Assembly: GCA_018375675.1 (NCBI GenBank)
Contig: JAHACW010000002.1
Span: forward strand, 33,479-97,478
DNA: 64,000 bases
Direction of reading: 5' to 3'
DNA from: Actinomyces sp.
GTDB lineage: Bacteria > Actinomycetota > Actinomycetes > Actinomycetales > Actinomycetaceae
Position numbers and translations under genes: made by a program. Below are positions 9,802 through 18,264 of the stretch, piece after piece; position 1 is the first letter of the stretch, and every line of letters starts with the position of its first letter. The notes beneath the pieces were generated by a model, which saw nothing but the letters and a program-made list of their open reading frames with translations, was not told the DNA's origin and did not search any database.

Positions 9802-10341
9802 CTACTTGGCAGACTCGGCCAGCAGGCCGGGCAACTCATGAGCCGCGGACAGGCCAATAATGAGGCCGCGGCGCAGCATCGCGTGAATCTGGCGGTCTGA
9901 AAGCCCCTCGCCCACGAAGAAACGCGAGGCGGCTACGAGGACCCACTGATCGCCGTCTTCGATCGGGATGACGGTGGGCTGGAGGTGCTCGGTGTTCCAG
10001 CGGTTGGCGTCCGCCTGGAGGGACAGTTCGGTGTGGCCCTCGCCCTCGGGCTCGATACGGGTCTCGATCTGCAGCCAAGGGGCGTCGACCGGCTCACGGT
10101 GAATCTGGAAACGCACGTCCTCTAGCTGGGTGACGGCGATGAACTCGCTCGACCCGTGCGGTAGTCCGTCACCTTCGAGGACGTTCTCGATGCGAGCGAT
10201 GCTCACCTCGGAAACCTCGGTGCCCCACTTGGCGGCGTACTCGTCGGCCTCCATCGCGGGGGAGGGGGCTGCGGGGGCGGGCGTGGCCTCGGGAACGGCC
10301 TCGCCGCCCTCCCCGAAGGTAAAGCTCTTCCACTCAGGCAT
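9802..10341 (-). CDS. YbjN-domain protein (second of a tandem pair)
   Basis: A 179-residue cytoplasmic protein with a YbjN/type III secretion chaperone-like fold after an Ala/Pro-rich, low-complexity N-terminus of about 40 residues. The conserved part runs from EVSIARIENVLEG through VRFQIHREPVD and ends in a long helix, RQIHAMLRRGLIIGLSAAHELPGLL. The molecular role of this family in actinobacteria is unknown. ATG at 10341 follows AAGGAGGG. It overlaps the end of the upstream YbjN gene by 8 nt, so the two are coupled and may form a heteromer. Confidence 0.75.
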   Translation of the reverse strand: MPEWKSFTFGEGGEAVPEATPAPAAPSPAMEADEYAAKWGTEVSEVSIARIENVLEGDGLPHGSSEFIAVTQLEDVRFQIHREPVDAPWLQIETRIEPEGEGHTELSLQADANRWNTEHLQPTVIPIEDGDQWVLVAASRFFVGEGLSDRQIHAMLRRGLIIGLSAAHELPGLLAESAK

Positions 10342-10780
10342 TGGTGCCCTCCTTGGTCCACTGGTCGGGGAACATGATGTCAAGCTGGTTCATCATGGCG
10401 ACGGCGGCCATGATGAACTGGGAGACCTCGGCGGTGACCTGGTCGTCCGTTGCACCCACGACCCAGTTGAAAGTGTGCTGCAGGTGCAGGGCGATCGCCC
10501 CGGTCTCGGTCGTGCCGGAGGTGAGCTTCGGCAGGTAGGTGGAGGCGTTGAATCGGCGCACCGCGGAGGCGATCTGATCGGCGTGCGAAGGATCGAAGAA
10601 GCGCGGGTAGTCGGCGACGCCCTGGGCGGGGTGGCCCTCGGGGACAGCGATGCGGACGGTGCGGTTCGGCAGGATGGCCGCGACCTGGCCGGTGTTGGAC
10701 ACGAAGGGGATAAGCCCCACGGCCTCGACCGCTTGGGTGATCCGGTCGAGGGTGACCGGGAGAGTGTCAGTTGTGCTCAT
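10334..10780 (-). CDS. YbjN-domain protein (first of a tandem pair)
   Basis: A 148-residue protein with the YbjN layout: helix LDRITQAVEAVGLIPF, beta segment VAAILPNRTVRIAVPEG, and C-terminal helices TAEVSQFIMAAVAMMNQLDIMFP. It has no transmembrane or signal segment. ATG at 10780 was chosen because TAGGCT on the minus strand ends 7 nt before it, giving a leaderless mRNA; the longer frame reaches into miaA and is not credible. It shares a 60-bp divergent promoter region with miaA and leads a two-gene operon. Function unknown. Confidence 0.75.
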   Translation of the reverse strand: MSTTDTLPVTLDRITQAVEAVGLIPFVSNTGQVAAILPNRTVRIAVPEGHPAQGVADYPRFFDPSHADQIASAVRRFNASTYLPKLTSGTTETGAIALHLQHTFNWVVGATDDQVTAEVSQFIMAAVAMMNQLDIMFPDQWTKEGTNA

Positions 10781-10787
10781 GGTCTTA

Positions 10788-10833
10788 AGCCTAGCCGTTG
10801 TTGGGTGGTATCTGCGGGAGGCACCCGTACACT
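10788..10833. promoter_or_regulatory. Divergent -10 boxes for the YbjN pair and miaA
   Basis: On the minus strand TAGGCT (complement of 10788-10793) ends 7 nt before the ATG at 10780. On the plus strand TACACT (10828-10833) ends 7 nt before the miaA ATG. Both predict leaderless mRNAs from one 60-bp gap. Confidence 0.5.
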
Positions 10834-10840
10834 GGTGGCC

Positions 10841-11830
10841 ATGGAGACATCGGTGAGGCGCGCGTCGGACGTCGTGTGCGCGGTTGTGGGGCCCACGGCC
10901 TCGGGCAAGTCGGATCTGGCCCTGGAGCTGGCCTGCGTGCTTCCGGGTGCGCTGGGTGCGAGCGGTGCGGGTGAGATCGTCTCCGCGGACGCCCTGCAGC
11001 TCTACCGAGGCATGGACGTGGGGACGGCTAAGACTCCGGTGGAGGAGCGCCGTGGGATCGCCCATCACCAGATCGATGTGCTTGAGGTTCGCGACGAGGC
11101 CTCGGTGGCTGCCTACCAGAAGCACGCGCGAGCCGACGTGACGGGTATCCACGAGCGCGAAGGTGTTGCGGTGGTCGCGGGAGGCTCAGGCCTGTACCAG
11201 CGTGCCCTCCTGGACGTCATCGAGTTCCCGGGTACGGACCCGGTTGTGCGCGCCCGACTCGAAGAGGAAGCCGAGGGGCCGATGGGTTCGCGAGGCCTGC
11301 ACGATCGTCTCACCCAGCTCGACCCGGTCTCGGCCGAGCGTATCGACCCGCACAACGCTCGCCGGATCATCCGCGCCCTCGAGGTCATCGAGCTGACAGG
11401 GCGCCCCTATTCGGCGTCCATGCCTCGCCACGAGTTCGTGGCGCCCTCGCTCATGGTGGCACTGCGTCGACCGATGGAGGAGCTGGATGAGCGCATCGCG
11501 GTGCGTACCCGCGCCATGATGGACGGCGGACTCATCGAGGAAGTGCGTGCCCTCATCGATGTGGGCCTGCGAGAGGCGAAGACCGCGTCCCGTGCCACGG
11601 GATACGCCCAGGCGCTCGCGGTCATCGACGGACAGATGAGCGAGGACGAGGCCGTGGAATCTATCGCGCTGGCCACGCGTCAGCTGGCCCGCCGCCAGGT
11701 CAAGTGGCTGCGACCGGATCCTCGCGTGCACTGGCTGGACGTGGAGAATTTTGACTCGAACGAGGCCGTGGTGCGCCACGTTGTTGAGCTGACGCAGCGG
11801 GAGGCCGAGGCCGCCCTGGGACGCTCGTAA
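10841..11830 (+). CDS. miaA: tRNA dimethylallyltransferase MiaA
   Basis: A 329-residue enzyme that transfers dimethylallyl to A37 of tRNAs reading UNN codons; MiaB then thiomethylates the product. The P-loop GPTASGKSDLALELA lies at residues 17-31, followed by SADALQLYRGMDVGTAKT and AGGSGLYQRALLD, all typical. The C-terminus holds the TGYAQALAVI motif. ATG at 10841 was chosen over the long upstream frame because the family begins just before the P-loop and TACACT ends 7 nt upstream. dapF follows 47 nt later. Confidence 0.95.
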   Translation: METSVRRASDVVCAVVGPTASGKSDLALELACVLPGALGASGAGEIVSADALQLYRGMDVGTAKTPVEERRGIAHHQIDVLEVRDEASVAAYQKHARADVTGIHEREGVAVVAGGSGLYQRALLDVIEFPGTDPVVRARLEEEAEGPMGSRGLHDRLTQLDPVSAERIDPHNARRIIRALEVIELTGRPYSASMPRHEFVAPSLMVALRRPMEELDERIAVRTRAMMDGGLIEEVRALIDVGLREAKTASRATGYAQALAVIDGQMSEDEAVESIALATRQLARRQVKWLRPDPRVHWLDVENFDSNEAVVRHVVELTQREAEAALGRS

Positions 11831-11877
11831 CACGGGCGGGGGCTGCATGCACTGGAGTCGGGGGCTACGGTGGAGCC

Positions 11878-12801
11878 ATGATGAACACGCAGCTGCCCGC
11901 CCACGCCCGCGTCGTCAAGGCCCACGGTGCCGGTAATTCCTTCGTCGTCGCCACGGACCAATACGACGACTACGATCCCAGCGAGGTCGAGGTTGCGACG
12001 CTGTGCTCGCCGGCCTTCGGGATCGGTGCGGATGGATTTATCCGGGCCGTTGAACGTGACGGCCTGTGGTTTATGGACTACCGCAACGCGGACGGCTCGA
12101 AGGCGGAGATGTGCGGCAACGGCGTGCGTGTCTTCGTTGATCACCTGCGTCGTGAGGGCCTCGTGGATCTGCCGGTTGGACAGACGCTGGATGTGGCCAC
12201 GCGCGGCGGCATCAAGCGCGTGACCCCCGAATCCGAGGACGAAGGGCAGGGGGCGAGCTACCGCGTCGACATGGGTCCGGCGGCGTCTCCGGCGCGCGAG
12301 ACGATCGACGTGCGAGTTCCCGGTATTGACGCGGTCCTGGGCGGTATCTGGGTGGACATGCCCAATCCGCACACGGTCGTCGAACTTGCCGACGAGGAAA
12401 CCCTGCGCGAGGTTTTCCTGCCCACCGTTGATGTCTCCCAGATCCCGCAGGCACAGCGTCCCTCTTACGATCCGACGCCCCAGGCGGGGACCAACCTCGA
12501 GCTGGTCGTCGACCTGACCGAACCCGGTGCGGAGAGCGGGCACATCGCGATGCGCGTGCTCGAACGAGGCGTGGGGGAGACCCAGGCGTGCGGCACCGGG
12601 TGCTGCGCAGCGGCCCTGGCCACCGCCCTGCGACGCGGCCCCGAAGCCCCCACCCAGTGGGTCGTGGACATTCCGGGTGGAACGGTCATCGTTGGCCTCG
12701 ACGGCGTCATCGACTGGGAGGGGGAGAGTCCCCGCATCACGGACGCGTCGGTGTTCCTCACCGGACCCGCGACCCGAGTCGCGGAGATCCGCCTGCCCTG
12801 A
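11878..12801 (+). CDS. dapF: Diaminopimelate epimerase
   Basis: A 307-residue enzyme that converts LL- to meso-diaminopimelate for lysine (and, in some species, peptidoglycan) synthesis. Both catalytic cysteines are visible: MCGNGVRVF near residue 80 and ACGTGCCAAALA near 240. The two homologous halves and the KAHGAGNSFVV start are typical. The start is ATG at 11878, or 11881 in the ATGATG pair; TACGGT at 11866-11871 ends 6 nt before it, suggesting a leaderless mRNA. It converges on the methyltransferase gene. Confidence 0.95.
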   Translation: MMNTQLPAHARVVKAHGAGNSFVVATDQYDDYDPSEVEVATLCSPAFGIGADGFIRAVERDGLWFMDYRNADGSKAEMCGNGVRVFVDHLRREGLVDLPVGQTLDVATRGGIKRVTPESEDEGQGASYRVDMGPAASPARETIDVRVPGIDAVLGGIWVDMPNPHTVVELADEETLREVFLPTVDVSQIPQAQRPSYDPTPQAGTNLELVVDLTEPGAESGHIAMRVLERGVGETQACGTGCCAAALATALRRGPEAPTQWVVDIPGGTVIVGLDGVIDWEGESPRITDASVFLTGPATRVAEIRLP

Positions 12802-12832
12802 GACCGGCCCCCAGAAAACGGCACCGGACAGC

Positions 12833-12856
12833 TCGACGAGGCCCCGGCCTCGTCGA
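12833..12856. terminator. Hairpin between convergent dapF and methyltransferase
   Basis: The arms TCGACGAGGCC and GGCCTCGTCGA (12833-12843, 12846-12856) are perfect complements. Its place in the 69-nt gap between convergent genes fits a bidirectional terminator; there is no T-run. Confidence 0.55.
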
Positions 12857-12870
12857 TGACGAAGAACGCG

Positions 12871-13485
12871 TCAGGCGGGGCGGACCTCGATGATGCGGAA
12901 GCCCTTCTTGGATGCGTACTTCGAGGCCTGGAAGCCCTGGCCGTTCAGCCACGTGATCAGCGAATCCGCGCCCAGGTTGCGCTGGACGACGAGGTAGGCG
13001 ACGCCGGTGGGGGCAAGCCTACCCAGCCATGCCAGCAGCATCTCGTGCATCGCGTCCTTGCCGATGCGCACGGGCGGGTTCGACCAGATGACGTCGAACC
13101 GGGTGTCCGACTCCTGCGAGGTGGCCAGCGCCTCCTCCGCCTTGAGTGCGCGCACGCCGTTCGCCCCGTTGGACTGGGCGTTGCGCTGCGTCAGATCCAC
13201 CGCGCGAGAGTTCACGTCCACCGCCCACACGGCAGCGTTCGGGGACTCCAACGACATGATCGTCGCGATCGGACCCCACCCGCAGCCCAGGTCCAGGAAT
13301 GTCCCGTCCTTAGGCAGGTCCGGGGCGATCTCCAGGAGCTGACGCGTGCCCAGATCAAGCTTAGAGCCCGAAAACACGCGCGATGATACGCGCATCGACA
13401 GGTCGAAGCCGCGCGCGCTCACCTCGATCGTGCGGATTTCCTCCGCGCTCGCCGGGGAAGAGTCGGTGAAATACTGTTCGTCCAC
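12871..13485 (-). CDS. RsmC-like class I SAM methyltransferase
   Basis: A 204-residue methyltransferase of the RsmC/MTS family, probably acting on rRNA guanine N2. SAM-binding motif I is DLGCGWGPIATIMSL (about residue 63), the acidic second motif is VWAVDVNSRAVDLT, and the catalytic NPPVRIG motif lies near 125. Only one methyltransferase domain is present, as is usual in Gram-positive members. GTG at 13485 was chosen because TAGGCT (minus strand, complement of 13493-13498) ends 7 nt upstream; the longer frame has no likeness to the family. It is divergent from hflX. Confidence 0.85.
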   Translation of the reverse strand: MDEQYFTDSSPASAEEIRTIEVSARGFDLSMRVSSRVFSGSKLDLGTRQLLEIAPDLPKDGTFLDLGCGWGPIATIMSLESPNAAVWAVDVNSRAVDLTQRNAQSNGANGVRALKAEEALATSQESDTRFDVIWSNPPVRIGKDAMHEMLLAWLGRLAPTGVAYLVVQRNLGADSLITWLNGQGFQASKYASKKGFRIIEVRPA

Positions 13486-13570
13486 GGAAGAAAGCCTATC
13501 GCGCCCGCGCGCGCAGGCGCAGATGGGGGCGGCGCGTGCGACACTAGAAGCCCCCACGAAAAGGACGGTT

Positions 13571-15103
13571 ATGGACACGACCCACACAGGTGCGGACTCC
13601 TCGAAAGAGGAGCGCGACCAGCGCGTCAACGACGTTGTCGCGCGTATCCTCGCGCGCTCGGGAACGGCGCTCGCATCGACGACGGGTCAGGACACCTCCC
13701 AGGACGCTGGTGCCCTCGAGCGCGAGGCCCGCGCGGGCACGCGCCGCGTCGACACGGGCGCCTCGGATCGCGAGGACATCTCTGAGGTCGAATACCGCCA
13801 GGTGCGACTCGAAAAGGTCGTGCTCGTGGGCCTGCGCACCACGCAGAGTGAGGAAGAGGCGGAGAACTCGCTGCGTGAGCTGGCCGCGCTCGCGGAGACC
13901 GCCGGTTCGCGCGTGCTCGACGGCATCATCCAGCGCCGCATGAAGCCCGACCCCGCGACCTACCTGGGGTCTGGCAAGGCCCGCGAGCTGGCCGACATTG
14001 TGCGCAGCGTCGAGGCCGACACCGTCATCGTTGACGAGGAGCTGGCCCCCTCCCAGCGTCGTGGGCTGGAGGACGTTGTTGACGCCAAGGTCGTCGACCG
14101 CACGGCCCTCATCCTCGACATTTTCGCCCAGCATGCCAAGTCCCGTGAGGGCAAGGCGCAGGTGGAGCTCGCGCAGCTTGAGTACCTGCTGCCGCGTCTG
14201 CGCGGCTGGGGTGAGTCGATGTCCCGTCAGGCCGGCGGCCGCGTCGCGGGCGGTGCGGGTATCGGTTCGCGCGGCCCCGGTGAGACCAAGATCGAGCTGG
14301 ACCGTCGACGCATCCGCACGCGCATGGCGAAGCTGCGCGCGGACATCGCGCGCATGGAACCCGCCCGTCGAACCCAGCGCAATTCGCGCCGCCGCGGGGC
14401 AGTGCCCTCGGTGGCCATCGCCGGGTACACGAACGCGGGCAAGTCGACGCTGCTCAATCGCTTGACGGACGCGGGCGTCCTCGTCCAGGACGCGCTGTTT
14501 GCGACGCTGGACCCGACGGTGCGCCGTGCGCGCGCCGCAGACGGTCGCGAGTACACCCTCACCGACACGGTCGGCTTCGTGCGCAACCTGCCCACCCAGC
14601 TGGTCGAGGCCTTCCGCTCGACCCTGGAGGAGGTCGGCCAGGCCGACATCATCTTGCACGTCGTGGACGCCGCACACCCCGATCCTGTCTCTCAGGTGGA
14701 GGCCGTGCGCTCGGTCATCGACACGATTGAGGGAGCCTCGGACATTCCGGAGCTGATCGCTCTGAACAAGGCCGACCTGGCTTCGCCTGAGCAGATTGCC
14801 CTGCTGCGCACCGTCTTCCCGAACGCTGTTCCGCTGAGCGCCCACACGGGCTGGGGCGTGGAGGCTCTGCGCGCCGCCCTCGAAGACATGCTGCCCCGGC
14901 CTCGCGTGGCCGTCGATGCGATCCTGCCGTACTCGGCCGGCTCCCTCGTGCACCGCATCCACGAGGAGGGCGACGTCGAGCGCGAGGAGTACGTCGAGAC
15001 GGGCACGCGTATCGTTGCGCGCGTCGACGAGGCCCTGGCCGCCGTCATCGCCCGCGAGGCGGTGGGCGGCACTGTGGGTGACGCGGCGGTGAGCGGGGAG
15101 TGA
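13571..15103 (+). CDS. hflX: Ribosome-associated GTPase HflX
   Basis: A 510-residue GTPase that splits stalled ribosomes. The N-terminal HflX domain has GLRTTQSEEEAENSLREL and RRMKPDPATYLGSGKAREL; the GTPase domain has G1 GYTNAGKSTLLNRLT, G3 DTVGFVRNLP and G4 NKAD. The N-terminus is extended by about 70 polar residues. ATG at 13571 follows AAAAGGACGG. Its stop overlaps the GTG of the next gene by 4 nt, so the helicase is probably cotranslated. Confidence 0.93.
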   Translation: MDTTHTGADSSKEERDQRVNDVVARILARSGTALASTTGQDTSQDAGALEREARAGTRRVDTGASDREDISEVEYRQVRLEKVVLVGLRTTQSEEEAENSLRELAALAETAGSRVLDGIIQRRMKPDPATYLGSGKARELADIVRSVEADTVIVDEELAPSQRRGLEDVVDAKVVDRTALILDIFAQHAKSREGKAQVELAQLEYLLPRLRGWGESMSRQAGGRVAGGAGIGSRGPGETKIELDRRRIRTRMAKLRADIARMEPARRTQRNSRRRGAVPSVAIAGYTNAGKSTLLNRLTDAGVLVQDALFATLDPTVRRARAADGREYTLTDTVGFVRNLPTQLVEAFRSTLEEVGQADIILHVVDAAHPDPVSQVEAVRSVIDTIEGASDIPELIALNKADLASPEQIALLRTVFPNAVPLSAHTGWGVEALRAALEDMLPRPRVAVDAILPYSAGSLVHRIHEEGDVEREEYVETGTRIVARVDEALAAVIAREAVGGTVGDAAVSGE

Positions 15104-17040
15104 GCGCGGACCTGGTCGAGGCCTCGGGTCGCGTTCTCGACGCGGTCGTCGCCCAGATGGGCGGGTCCCCGCGCGAGGGGCAGGCCTCGATGGTCGCCGA
15201 AGGCGCCGCTGCCTTGGAGGACCGCCAGCATCTTCTCGTGCAGGCGGGCACGGGCACGGGCAAGTCCGTGGGCTACCTCGTACCGCTGCTGACGCACTGT
15301 GCGACGAACGGCGTGCGCGGGGTAGTCTCGACGGCGACGCTCGCGCTGCAGCGCCAGATCCTCGTCAAGGACGCGCCTGTGGTCGTCGACGCGGTCGCCT
15401 CACAGACGGGCGCGCGCCTGAAGGTCGCGGTGCTCAAAGGCTGGTCGAACTACGCGTGCCTGCACAAGCTGGACGGCGGGTACCCCACCGAGGGCACCCT
15501 GTTTGAGGACCGGGACATGAGCGTCGGCCCGACGGGCGAGCTCGGCAAGGAGATCCTGCGCATCCGCGAGTGGATCAGCGAGACCACGACGGGGGATCGC
15601 GACGATCTGGTTCCGGGCGTCTCGGATCGCGCCTGGCACCACGCCTCGGTCGCTAAACCCGAGTGCCTGGGCAAGCACTGCCCGCTCATCGACGAGTGCT
15701 TCGCGCAGGCGGCCCGCCTGGAGGCCGCGGAGGCGGACGTTGTCGTCATGAACCACTCCCTCTTCGGTATCAACGCGTGCGGCGAGGGCGAGCTTTTCGG
15801 TGAGTACGACGCCGTCGTCATCGACGAAGCCCACGAACTGGCCGACCGCGTGCGCTCCCAGGCGGCCGCCGACCTGACGGTTGCCCGCGTGAGCCGCGTC
15901 GCCCGCTCCCTGCGCTCGAATCTCTCGATCGATTCCACCGACCTGGACGAGGCCGGGGCCGGGCTGGGCGCGGCCATGGCTCCCCTGGAGGCGGGGCTCC
16001 TCGAGTACCGGCCGAGCGCTCTCGTCGACGCGATGATCGTGCTGGACGGCGCGGCGCGTCGTGCCAGCCACGAGGTGTCCGAGGCCCAGGGAGAACCCGC
16101 CGCCAAGCTCCTGGCTCGCGCGGCCATCGACGAGCTGATCGGCGCTCTCGACGCGTGGGGGCGAGACCCCGACCAGTCGATCGCCTACATCACGAAGGAC
16201 GAATCGGACAACGCGCGCTTGACCGTCGGGCCTCTTGACGTGTCGGCTGCGATCGGTGGAACCGGCATTGGTGAGCGACCCGCGATCCTCACGTCTGCGA
16301 CCCTCGCGCTCGGCGGAAACTTCGACTTCATGGCCGCACAGGCAGGTATGGCCGTCTCCGGCGTACCCTGGCACGGTATCGACGTCGGATCGCCCTTCGA
16401 CCACGGTCGCCAGGGCATCCGCTACGTGGCGACCCACCTGCCCCTGCCGGGGAGAGACGGCCCCTCCGAGGAGCTGCTGGACGAGCTCGTGGAGCTGGCG
16501 CAGGCCTCGGGAGGCGGGATGCTCGCCCTCTTCGCGTCGCGACGCGGGGCGATGGCGGGAGCGCAGGCCCTGCGCGAGCGCACGGACCTGACCGTCTACC
16601 TGCAGGGCGAAGAGACCCTGGCGCAGCTGATCCAGCGATTCCGCCAGGAGCGCGACTCGTGCCTGGTGGGCACGATGTCCCTGTGGCAGGGCGTCGACGT
16701 CGTGGGGGACGCCTGCCGCCTCGTCGTCATTGACAAGATCCCGTTCCCGCGCCCGGATGATCCCGTCTCGCGCGCCCGCTCGATGGACGTCGAGCGCAGG
16801 GGAGGGAACGGCTTCGTGTCGGTATCCCTCACGCACGCGGCGCTCATGATGGCCCAGGGCGTGGGGCGCCTCCTGCGCTCGACCGACGACCGGGGCGTCG
16901 TGGCCATCCTCGATCCGCGCGTGGTGACCAAGCGCTACGGCGGTTTCATCATGCGCTCCCTACCGGCCATGTGGCCGACGACAGATCCTCAGGTTGTTCG
17001 CGGTGCGCTGCGGCGCCTCGCGAAGGGGGCTGAGCAATAG
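15100..17040 (+). CDS. DinG/YoaA-like ATP-dependent DNA helicase
   Basis: A 646-residue superfamily 2 helicase of the XPD/DinG type. Walker A is QAGTGTGKSVGYLVP near residue 47, and the DEAH box is VVIDEAHELADRV near 240. Cysteines in NYACLHKL and ECLGKHCPLIDECF have the spacing of the family iron-sulfur cluster. The C-terminal motor has SLWQGVDVVGD and QGVGRLLRS. It starts with GTG overlapping hflX by 4 nt (GTGA). No SOS box precedes it, so despite the DinG name it probably follows hflX expression. It lacks the exonuclease domain of Gram-positive DinG. Confidence 0.9.
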   Translation: MSADLVEASGRVLDAVVAQMGGSPREGQASMVAEGAAALEDRQHLLVQAGTGTGKSVGYLVPLLTHCATNGVRGVVSTATLALQRQILVKDAPVVVDAVASQTGARLKVAVLKGWSNYACLHKLDGGYPTEGTLFEDRDMSVGPTGELGKEILRIREWISETTTGDRDDLVPGVSDRAWHHASVAKPECLGKHCPLIDECFAQAARLEAAEADVVVMNHSLFGINACGEGELFGEYDAVVIDEAHELADRVRSQAAADLTVARVSRVARSLRSNLSIDSTDLDEAGAGLGAAMAPLEAGLLEYRPSALVDAMIVLDGAARRASHEVSEAQGEPAAKLLARAAIDELIGALDAWGRDPDQSIAYITKDESDNARLTVGPLDVSAAIGGTGIGERPAILTSATLALGGNFDFMAAQAGMAVSGVPWHGIDVGSPFDHGRQGIRYVATHLPLPGRDGPSEELLDELVELAQASGGGMLALFASRRGAMAGAQALRERTDLTVYLQGEETLAQLIQRFRQERDSCLVGTMSLWQGVDVVGDACRLVVIDKIPFPRPDDPVSRARSMDVERRGGNGFVSVSLTHAALMMAQGVGRLLRSTDDRGVVAILDPRVVTKRYGGFIMRSLPAMWPTTDPQVVRGALRRLAKGAEQ

Positions 17041-17142
17041 GGGCGGTTGCTCCCTGAGGGCGTAAAACGTCGTGCAGATAACGGGCGCTTACGGGCCCCT
17101 ATCTGAGACAATGGGGGTGCCCGCAGACTCTAGGAGACACTC

Positions 17143-18264
17143 GTGGAAAATAAAGCCCAGACCCTGTACCCGTCAAAGTCCTCCGGACGTCCCTCCAAGA
17201 TCGCCATCATCGGTGCCGGTGCCGTCGGTACGGCCGTCGCGTACGCCTGCGCGATGCGCGGCGACGCCCGTTCGATCGTTCTTCAGGACATCAACAAGGC
17301 AAAGGTGGAGGCCGAGGCCCTCGACATGGCCCACGGCATCCAGTTCACGCCCGCCGGCTCGATCGAAGGCTCGGACGACGTTGAGATCGTTCGTGGTGCT
17401 GACCTGATTATCGTGACGGCTGGTGCGAAGCAGCAGCCCGGGCAGTCCCGCCTGGAGCTGGCCGGTTCGACCGTGAACCTGATGAAGAAAATCGTCCCGA
17501 ACCTGCAGAATGTGGCTCCGGATGCCCGCTTCATGTTCGTCACGAACCCCGTCGACGTCGTCACCTACGTGGCTCTGAAGCTCACGGGCCTGCCCCGCAA
17601 CCAGGTCTTCGGCTCGGGCACGGTGCTCGACACGTCTCGCCTGCGTTACCTCGTGTCGCGTGAGACGGGCGTGGCCACTCAGAATATCCACGCGTACGTG
17701 GCGGGTGAGCACGGCGATTCCGAGGTCGCCCTGTGGTCCAGCGCTGAGATCGGCAACGTCCCGCTGTCGCAATGGGGCCCGACCCTGTCCGGCGGTGTCT
17801 TCGACTCGGCTCTGCGCAACTCGATCGCGCAGGAGGTCGTCCAGAGCGCCTACAAGATCATCGAGGGCAAGGGCGCGACCAACTACGCGATCGGCCTGTC
17901 CGCCGCGAATATCGCGGGTGCTGTCCTGCGTGACGAGCAGCGAGTCCTGACCATCTCGACCCTGCTCGAGGACTGGGAAGGCATCTCGGACGTCGTCATG
18001 GCTGCCCCGACCATCGTGGGCCGCGACGGCGCCGGACGAGTCCTTAACCCGCCGCTCACGCTCAACGAGCGCGACGGCCTGACCGCATCGGCCCAGCGCC
18101 TACGTCCGGTTGCCCGCGACCGGGGCTTCGGAGCCCCCTTCCCATACGCGTGGGGCGCCACCCCGGGGGGGGCGCCACTCGCTTATGTGGTGCGTCAGAG
18201 TGAACGAATGACGGTGACGACCTTGCCGAGGATGGTGGCGTCGTCGCCCGGGATGGGGGAGTAG
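17143..18264 (+). CDS. ldh: L-lactate dehydrogenase with C-terminal run-on
   Basis: NAD-dependent reduction of pyruvate to L-lactate, the end step of fermentation. The dinucleotide motif is GAGAVGTAVAYACA near residue 24, and the active-site His is in GEHGDSEV near 189. GTG at 17143 follows TAGGAGA. Family likeness ends at residue 329 (ARDRGF), where these enzymes normally stop. Here the next codon is GGA (18130-18132), one base from TGA, and the frame continues 44 codons through two hairpins to TAG, overlapping convergent lexA by 70 nt. The tail is Pro/Gly-rich and unlike any LDH region known to me. Stop loss, or a sequencing error, is likely; the enzyme core is intact. Confidence 0.88.
   Translation: MENKAQTLYPSKSSGRPSKIAIIGAGAVGTAVAYACAMRGDARSIVLQDINKAKVEAEALDMAHGIQFTPAGSIEGSDDVEIVRGADLIIVTAGAKQQPGQSRLELAGSTVNLMKKIVPNLQNVAPDARFMFVTNPVDVVTYVALKLTGLPRNQVFGSGTVLDTSRLRYLVSRETGVATQNIHAYVAGEHGDSEVALWSSAEIGNVPLSQWGPTLSGGVFDSALRNSIAQEVVQSAYKIIEGKGATNYAIGLSAANIAGAVLRDEQRVLTISTLLEDWEGISDVVMAAPTIVGRDGAGRVLNPPLTLNERDGLTASAQRLRPVARDRGFGAPFPYAWGATPGGAPLAYVVRQSERMTVTTLPRMVASSPGMGE
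18122..18176. terminator. Two hairpins at the true end of ldh
   Basis: GGGGCT-TCGG-AGCCCC (18122-18137) and GGCGCC...GGCGCC (18154-18159 with 18171-18176, enclosing a C4/G6 core) follow one another. They look like the ldh/lexA bidirectional terminator but lie inside the extended ldh frame. An eight-G run at 18165-18172 is a sequencing-error risk. Confidence 0.5.

Noticed and set aside
9450-9900. Plus-strand frames (103 and 85 codons) in the miaB-YbjN gap
   Set aside because: They begin inside the terminator hairpin or run into the YbjN gene antisense, and their residues show no family likeness. The interval is better explained by RNA structure.
10130-10840. N-terminal extension of MiaA through the YbjN genes
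   Set aside because: 237 codons antisense to two supported genes; the family starts just before the P-loop and a promoter lies at 10828.
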